Below are positions 57,766 through 64,000 of a stretch of DNA of 64,000 bases, one piece after another (positions within the stretch are counted from its first letter, which is position 1; every line of letters begins with the position of its first letter). The notes beneath the pieces are model-generated. The model was not told the origin of the DNA. It did no database searches and saw nothing but the letters and a program-made list of their open reading frames with translations. Source of the DNA: Mytilinidion resinicola (taxonomy: Eukaryota; Ascomycota; Dothideomycetes; Mytilinidiales; Mytilinidiaceae); assembly GCF_010093595.1 (NCBI RefSeq), contig NW_022985474.1, forward strand, positions 67,371 to 131,370. Direction: 5' to 3'. Both the position numbers and the translations under genes were made by a program.

Positions 57766-58647
57766 TCAAGGTTTCTTCCTCCCCTTCCCCTCCGCCTCCC
57801 CTTTAACAAAACCCCCCAACACCAATGCCTCCCTTGCCGCGCTGTTAATTATCCGAAACCGATCCGGCCCCAAATGCACACCCCCATACCACCTCGTCAC
57901 CACCACCATAACATCCCATACATCCATCAGCTGCATGAGATGCAGCACCCGCCCTCCCGCCGCCGTCTCGCCATCGTCATCGCAGTCTTGATACGTGATA
58001 TCCGCCCCCGCATGCGCGTTATCTGACCCCCGTATCCGCCACGCAGTGATGTTGTGCGTCGCCTTCGCCGCCTTTTTATCCGTCGCAAGTAGATGCGCTA
58101 GAAACAATTTCGCTTGTGCGGGTGAGTCGACACGCGCGACGCGCGCGAGGAAGACCGATTTCTTCTCTGAGATCGGGGGCGCGAGGGTCCAGGGCGGAGC
58201 CTCCCCCAACCCTTCCACAGCTGCTTCGTCCCTAGCTCTTCTACTGCTCAGATCCTCTTGGATCTCGTGCTCGTGCTCGTGCTCGTGAATCCCCAATCTC
58301 CCGTCGTCCTGCGCCTTTTCGAGCGCCTCCCGCAGCTCTTCGAGGAGGTCGTAGATGCAGGGTTCGCCGATTGTGTATATTTCCGCGAGGGTGGCGCGGG
58401 CGATGTCGACGATGTGGGTTCCTACGCCCTTTGGGATGTCGTCGCCGACGGTTTGGGTGCCGAGGATTGAGGGAGGGGCGTCAGGGTAGGAGGGGGGAAA
58501 TTCGAGGCGCAGGGAGACGGAGGGGAGGGAGGGGAGCGTCAGGGTGCATATTAGAGGATCTTCGGAGATTGGCGTCAAGGTTGATTCGTTAAATATGGAG
58601 TTGATGGAGGTGAGTTCGTCGTCGAGGGTTGGGTTGGTGGAGGTCAT
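57766..58647 (-). CDS. yih1: Yih1/IMPACT-type regulator of Gcn2
   Basis: Intronless, 293 aa, ATG at 58647. The N-terminal RWD domain (about 1-115) has LDDELTSINSIF and LRLEFPPSYPDAPPSIL. A linker with a His-Glu repeat (HEHEHEHE) and acidic residues follows, then the Impact (UPF0029) domain (about 165-280) with SVFLARVARVDSPAQAKLFL, AWRIRG and VVVTRWYGGVHLGPDRFR. The RWD domain competes with Gcn2 for Gcn1, dampening the amino-acid starvation response. Length and domain order are normal. The C-terminal end is Lys-rich. Confidence 0.93.
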   Translation of the reverse strand: MTSTNPTLDDELTSINSIFNESTLTPISEDPLICTLTLPSLPSVSLRLEFPPSYPDAPPSILGTQTVGDDIPKGVGTHIVDIARATLAEIYTIGEPCIYDLLEELREALEKAQDDGRLGIHEHEHEHEIQEDLSSRRARDEAAVEGLGEAPPWTLAPPISEKKSVFLARVARVDSPAQAKLFLAHLLATDKKAAKATHNITAWRIRGSDNAHAGADITYQDCDDDGETAAGGRVLHLMQLMDVWDVMVVVTRWYGGVHLGPDRFRIINSAAREALVLGGFVKGEAEGKGRKKP

Positions 58648-59571
58648 GGTAGGAGTAGTTGCGGAGGTCTCGCGGAGGTCGATCCAACGACGTCAGGCGA
58701 AAGGTTCCCTGAAGCTTGCATCAACTGCAGCTTTCTGTGCCTCTATTCGTATCTATGATATAGTGACACGATATTCGAATTGTCTTATCATAACTTCTCT
58801 ATTAAGCTGTTTTTTCAATAAAGTCGCGCCATTCCAGAAAAACTGCTCGCTCAGGTTGACAGAACTATCGAAGTCAAGCAGACATGGATAATCCTTCTAA
58901 CTCGCTTTTGCCACTCTACAAACTTCCCAGCTAGTTTCTTTCTTGATACCTCTTCTTATCCTCATCTACGAGCGCGACTGATCCTTGGCCGTGTGCATTC
59001 TTATCTTTCGAGACTGCTTTGACAAAATTTATATTCGGTCATAAGGCTTGGGGTGCCCCCATGGAATTTCAAAAACTTAGGTGCGATTTCAAGTTTCAAG
59101 TAGTGCAAAATAGACTGCCTCTTGGACTAACAAGCTGCTTTCTAACTGGGCTGCTCCTCAATGTGGTGTCTAGTGAGCAAGATTAGAGTCAGGCAGTGAT
59201 AAATCCATGTGCCCAGACTTATGGCCTAGTACTATACAATCAAGTTCGAAGCGACTACAGAGCCCCAAAGCTAGTCTATCTGCCCAAAAAAAATAATAGA
59301 ATTCGGGCGGTGCTCAAGTACAGGGCCGCTACCGCGATCACGGATTAGATTGCATCCGATCCGGGATCCTGATGGAAGACTATATTGCCGGGCATTCTCG
59401 GTACTTATCTGTGAGCATTTTGAATCAGAAGGCTAGAAGTACATATGAATGCCCAATCTACTAGTTTCTTCTATTGAGGCATTGCGATTCGTGAGTGATA
59501 CTTACTAGTCCTCTTCTCTCTCTTTTCAAGACTCGGTTGCTGGCTATCAGGTGGATAAATACTCTGTAGTC
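58648..59571. other. Intergenic, no gene seen
   Basis: Divergent flanks of yih1 and the SDR gene. AT-richer than neighbours; no repeat recognised. Confidence 0.4.
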
Positions 59572-60557
59572 ATGAGCAAAACTCTCGCAGGCAAGATTGC
59601 TGTAGTAACAGGTGCATCGAGGGGCATTGGAGCAGCAATCGCGTTGGAATTTGCGGAAAGAGGTGCCAAGGGTGTAGGTGCTCTCCCTAAAGCCCCAATT
59701 TAGACTATTTCCCTTTCGATTTCCGATGTTGACTGTTCATTGAAGATTGCTATCACATACAACTCCGACAGCACAGCCGCCGAAGCCATCGTGCAAAAAA
59801 TCAAGAACTTAGGCAGTGACGCTTTTGCACTCAAGGTCGACCTCCTAGATCCCGAGGCCGGAGAAAAAATTGTAAAAGCAGTCCTGAACGGTTTCAAAAC
59901 CAACGGCATCGACATCCTAGGTCTCTCATCTCATACCCTTCTTCCTCGGACCCTTCTCCCCAAGTACCTCCGTCTCACACGTTTTCCATCTAGTCAACAA
60001 CGCAGTCCTCCTCCACCAAACCCCCTTCGCCTCTACCACGCTCTCTGACTTCCGCATCATGTTCGACGCCAACCTCGCAGGCCCCATCTTCATCACACAA
60101 GCCGTGCTCAAAGTCATCAAACCCCAAGGACGCATAATCATGATCTCGTCACAGGCCTCAATAGTGCCGAGTCCGAGCCCGTTCATGCTATATGCAGCGG
60201 CAAAAGCGGCGCTGGATCATTTGGCGAGGAGTCTGGCGTTGGAGTTTGCAGAAGAAAAGAAGATCACGGTCAACTCGGTTATGCCGGGGCCGACGGCTAC
60301 AGGTGCGATATGCGCTACTCTTTCCTCTGCTTTTTGTGACGCGGTAAGCATCTATGCAGTGGGCTGACGGTCGACTAGATGCGATGAAACAACTTGATGC
60401 TGCTATGTTGAAGCAACTATCAAGCAAACCGACAGCAGAGAAAAGGTTGGGGACTCCCGAGGAGATAGCTCATGTGGTTGCATTCTTAGCAGAGGACAAA
60501 ACGAGATGGATCAATGGGCAGGCAATTGACGTGACGGGGGGATGTATGGCTTGGTAA
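59572..60557 (+). CDS. Short-chain dehydrogenase/reductase
   Basis: Four exons: 59572-59673, 59746-59920, 59994-60302 and 60379-60557. They give 254 aa, the classical SDR length. The cofactor motif TGASRGIG is at residues 13-20; the NNA motif (VNNAVLL) and the catalytic Tyr-x-x-x-Lys (YAAAK, 159-163), with a serine in MISSQAS, are all intact. The end [15 protein letters not shown] is typical of the FabG-like 3-oxoacyl reductase subgroup. Charged residues after the second strand (NSDST) suggest NADPH. The substrate is unknown. It ends 59 nt from the convergent Zn2Cys6 gene. Confidence 0.92.
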
Positions 60558-60616
60558 TTAGGAGGTAGTATTAAGCTCAAGCTTTTGACTGCAAGTGCAA
60601 AGATGATTCGCTCGGG

Positions 60617-63258
60617 CTAATCGAATGGCAACGTCGAATTCCAATTCCAGTCGAAATCTCCTTGCCAATCAATGCTGTCCATCCAGTCTGAAGCCAGCTC
60701 TGCCCCTGATTGGAAATCCACCGTGTCGCTGAAAGTTCCGAAAGACGATATATCCACTTGCATCTGGCTCTCGTCCCCGAAAATAGGCGCTATATTGCGA
60801 CCGCTGTCGAAGCCCGCTACGTTCGCTGCACTCCCTGCAATTGTAACGCGAATCTTGCCGAAGTACGGCACAACTATCTCTCGAGATTCAGATAGCGAGC
60901 CTCTCATGTAGTAAAGGTCGGAGAAGTAGGTCAAGACGTCGACCGATTGACTTGAGACGGCACAGTCTCGGGTAGCCGTAATACGAGTCAGAGTTTTCGT
61001 CACTTGATGAATAAGGTTCCAATCGTACTCCGGCGGTCCGCCCATGTGTGAATTGCGGTATCTGAATTGGTGAATTACAAGGACCATGGCTGCACTGAAC
61101 GCTTGGAAGTCCAGAAGATCGCAAACCAGGAGCAACGTTTGGTCATTCCTTGTCCGAAAGTTCTGATAGCAGTGCAAGATTCTCCTACAAACATCTATTG
61201 TCTGAGCCTCACTCTCAGTATGTTGCGCGGACTTGAAGCTGTACGGGAGGTGAATATACTTCAAAGTCTGCAGGTGGTACATTTCGAGGGAAGCCCGGTG
61301 GTACAAGTATGCTAGGGACGAAGAGGGCGAAGGAGGCTCGCTCAGAAGGAGATCTAGCGGGACTGAAACGGTACGGCGAAGGTTATCGTGCATTTGCTGT
61401 GTGTCTGAATATGCAACTCGGTCGTAGTTCTGATTTCTATCGATAACGGCCCCTACTATAACGGCAATGTCGTGCATAGCTTGCTGTTCAGCATCAAGTC
61501 CCAGAGATTTCTCGGAGATGCTTGGGTGCGAGGACGCAACGGCATACGGTAATCCTAGAAGCATGGCTATTTGTCGTTCAGTTTGCCACAAAGGTGGCCA
61601 CATTGAGCCTGGGTATTCAGTGAGGCATTTTCGGGGCAGACCGATCAAGAGAGCAGAGTTGATTGCTCGGCGAATGACAGACCATGCTTTGCGAGGTCTC
61701 CCGAGGGATACGTAGTTTTGGCATTGCAAGAAGCCGGACTCAACGCCTTCAAGTGTGCCCCCGGAGTCTGCGTCAATAGACACTAAAACTTCAGCGCCGC
61801 CTAAAAGACCGTCCAGGACCTCATTCCTTGAGCAGTTTGAGGGAGGCATCGTAGGGGTCCGATCGCTGCTTCGGCTCGGGAGGACTGCATCAAAGCCCTT
61901 CGGAAGATGTTGAATGCAACAAGCAAGCCAGAGTGCTGCTTTTGCAACCATGGCAGGCTTGCCGGATTTCATGGAGTCGTGTATGAACTGTTGTACTCTA
62001 GGTACAGTGCTCGGAGGTGAGTTTGCGTGAGACGTCGAAGGTGCCACAGGGCAGACGGCCCAGTAAGGTTCCGTCAATCGCAGGATCAAAGCTAGGTCAT
62101 CTTTTGAGGGAGTCAAATCGACCAAAGCCTGGATGTAAGCCTTCGCCTGATGAGAAGGACCAGATCTCGGACTATATGCGTCACCATTGTGAGTCTCAGA
62201 AAGAAGGAAATTAGAGTCCTTGAACAATCGTAAAAGTGGCACGTCCTCAGTTTGATACTCTGGTTCTTCTTGTTCCCTCTCTTCTCTAATAGCCTCAGAG
62301 TAAATGGCGTTCGATGTCGATTGTTGAAGGTCGAGCCCTATTGCGTTGCAAATGTGACGAATTTGATCGGATAGTTCATCCAGTCTCTGATTAGTTTGGT
62401 TGTAGCCATTGATGGTTTGATTGCTCGATCCTGAAGGCGTTGTCGATGTATTCGATCTGCGTACCTTAGGAAAGCAGAACACACGTTAGCGGTTTTTCAT
62501 AAAGAAGGGGGATTAAAAGACAAATTCTAGGTGGCAGATCCTCTGGTGTTAATTGACCTTAAGTGCTACTCAAATCGTGTTTAAGACTCTACTTTAGCTC
62601 AAGTCTGTGTTTAAAGCCGCTAAATGTGTACTTAAACGCGACTTAAGAGGATGTTCAACACCTTTACAGAAACAATGACACCAGAGGGCACTCAGGCTCG
62701 TTCAACACCGTATGAGGTGGCCCGAAGAGCTTCTTGACTTTCCAAAATTGTCGTTATCCAGTTTTTGATAATGTACCACGCGGGGCGTGGAAAAAGTGGC
62801 ACACTCATGAGGCAATCTGTCTCACATTTACACCTGTCTGCCGCTGTCTGGGATGCTTCAACGAGTTTCCACATAGTCCACAGCGAAGGGGTTCTATCTC
62901 ATTCATTTTCCTGAAAATGCATTGAAGCACCCCAAGCAGTGGCAGACAGGTGTACACGCGAGACAGCCTGCTATAAATGGAGTGCCACCTTCTCCATGCC
63001 CCGCGTGCGTACCAAGCCACCTCAGACGGTTTTGGACTGTTTAACGGAGCCTTACTCTGGTATTTGTAATAGACTTTCCTTACTTACTAGCTGTTGTGAA
63101 TCACAGACAGAGTCATGAAGAGCGCAAGCTTGACAGATGGCCTGGCCAGGCGAGAAGATGCAACGGACTTTGCGTCGCCGACACTCGACACAACTCTTGG
63201 TGCCTAATCGCATTCGCTTCTTTGGAGGAGTTCCTGATCCATGAGGTAGTGCGCTCAT
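60617..63258 (-). CDS. Zn2Cys6 transcription factor with fungal-specific domain
   Basis: Two exons, 63088-63258 and 60617-62464, giving 672 aa. The zinc cluster has Cys23, Cys26, Cys33, Cys42, Cys45 and Cys52 (CVECRRRKVRC...CQAC) behind a basic PPKKRMR. The second exon has a QTNQRLDELSDQIRHICNAI helix, then a long fungal transcription-factor middle region (WPPLWQTERQIAMLLGLPYA is the recognisable core) and an acidic, Asp/Trp-rich tail (DWQGDFDWNWN) that may activate. The single intron is 623 nt, several times longer than others here, and contains an inverted repeat (62690-63045). It lies convergent to the SDR, which is a plausible but unproven target. Confidence 0.88.
62690..63045. repeat. 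Inverted-repeat element in the Zn2Cys6 intron (family copy D)
   Basis: Left arm 62708-62866 and right arm 62919-63029 are inverses; the left arm carries about 45 extra nt. Matching blocks, left then right reversed, are CACGCGGGGCGTGG / GCACGCGGGGCATGG, ACACCTGTCTGCCGCTGTCT / ACACCTGTCTGCCACTGCTT, and CCGTATGAGGTGGC / CCGTCTGAGGTGGC. The loop is about 52 nt. No coding capacity. Confidence 0.8.
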
Positions 63259-63366
63259 CTTTGTTGAAGAAAGGACGAACGCGGAACGGAGGTTCGCATG
63301 GTTCGGTCGAGCTCGCAGTTCCCACTTTATTCTAGCCTATATTAGACTGGGATCGACGGGCGCAAT
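63259..63366. promoter_or_regulatory. 5' flank of the Zn2Cys6 gene
   Basis: Sequence between the ATG at 63258 and the hairpin element. Contains CACTTTATT resembling the TIR of the next element in inverse orientation. Promoter by position only. Confidence 0.3.
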
Positions 63367-63561
63367 TAAAGTGGCAGTCCAATACCGTCTGAGGTGACCT
63401 AGGGAGCTATCGAGCTTGTCATGTTGTTGTTTCACAATATTTAATACCGCACCAGGGGACCTCAAGCGGTGCTAGGCAAGTGTACACAAGCCTAGAGTAA
63501 GCGTGCATTTAGTTTATATGACGTTTTAGAAAAGGTTCACAAATTGATGTCTGCCACTTTA
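63367..63561. mobile_element. MITE-like element with 11-bp TIRs (family copy E)
   Basis: Perfect terminal inverted repeats TAAAGTGGCAG (63367-63377) and CTGCCACTTTA (63551-63561) bound a 195-nt element. If the outer TA is a target duplication, the TIR is AAGTGGCAG and the layout is that of a Tc1/mariner-derived MITE. The interior carries CCGTCTGAGGTGACCTAG and ACCTCAAGCGGTGCTA...TGTACAC, the family ends seen in copies A and D. No open frame, so it would need a transposase in trans. Confidence 0.65.
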
Positions 63562-64000
63562 TGTTCAAGGGAGCTTGATTGGTCCGTTGGCGCTAGCAAT
63601 CGACCAGAATGACCTGATGATGAATTCAAATCTTAGAAAATGTACCAAAGATCTCAAATAGTAGCAAGTCAACGCGTGTATGTCGTGAGTCTGATTTACC
63701 AGCTCGAGAACGTTACACCCGGTCTATATTTCTATACATGTATCGAAGGCTCATAGACAGCTGCATATGAGTTTCCTAGAATAATACCATCACAGCACGC
63801 CCTTTGACGCCCTACCAGCCACCGTATTGCGTATTCAGTGCTGACAAATTACTCTGATTCAAACGAAACAATTAGTTCCTTGAGCTGAGCAAGCAATATC
63901 GCGAAGATAGTAATTTCCTTTGGCGATCTTCTTCGGTGCCTTTCGGTCATTCGGACGATTCGGAACGGTGCGTACTATAGAAAAGGACGTCTCATTTAAT
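63562..64000. other. Intergenic to window end, no gene seen
   Basis: No frame or element recognised in the last 440 nt. Confidence 0.4.

Overview
This is a stretch of a filamentous ascomycete (Pezizomycotina) nuclear genome. The evidence is compact genes with several 45-140 nt GT...AG introns, fungal-only families (rhodopsin-domain membrane proteins, Zn2Cys6 regulators, GMC oxidoreductases, FLILHELTA proteins, NACHT-ankyrin proteins, Cys-rich F-box proteins), and housekeeping orthologues that match ascomycete families closely. I cannot fix the class or genus. All gene models were spliced by hand. Starts were restricted to ATG, and exon phases were checked so that each main model gives one open frame.

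Layout. 0.5-13.4 kb holds conserved genes: a rhodopsin-domain membrane protein (+), then on the minus strand a mitochondrial FLILHELTA protein, the dynamin-like GTPase Vps1, V-ATPase catalytic subunit A (no intein), a NAP/Vps75-like histone chaperone and a CID-domain protein. A 141-bp minisatellite lies between the last two. 13.4-31.5 kb is accessory: small repeats, an HxD...H orphan protein, a heavily decayed hydrolase-NACHT-ankyrin (NLR-like) pseudogene, an unassigned 238-aa protein, a secreted GMC oxidoreductase, an Arg-rich orphan and about 5 kb with no convincing gene. 31.5-40.3 kb holds mitoribosomal bL27m, an alpha-methylacyl-CoA racemase-type enzyme, a small two-exon orphan and a 1,328-aa fusion of a stonustoxin-like N-terminal architecture with a GTPase and zinc-binding clusters.

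42-51 kb is an expression and ribosome block: TFIIF beta and Cwc24 share a 341-bp divergent promoter; Yos1 and Rps11 share a 246-bp divergent promoter; Enp1 and Ssf1 (ribosome assembly) follow. 51.7-60.5 kb has a frameshifted F-box gene, a second F-box gene, RNA polymerase III subunit Rpc31 with a duplicated 3' end, Yih1/IMPACT and an SDR. The SDR lies tail-to-tail with a Zn2Cys6 regulator whose first intron carries an inverted-repeat insertion.

The least explained signals are a dispersed short hairpin repeat family (about 14.3, 44.9, 57.4-57.7, 62.7-63.0 and 63.4-63.6 kb), one copy with perfect TIRs flanked by TA; the Rpc31 tail duplication, which a cryptic 49-nt intron could fuse in frame; an in-frame 71-codon extension upstream of the V-ATPase A start; and a possible cell-death pairing of the NLR pseudogene with the 238-aa gene.
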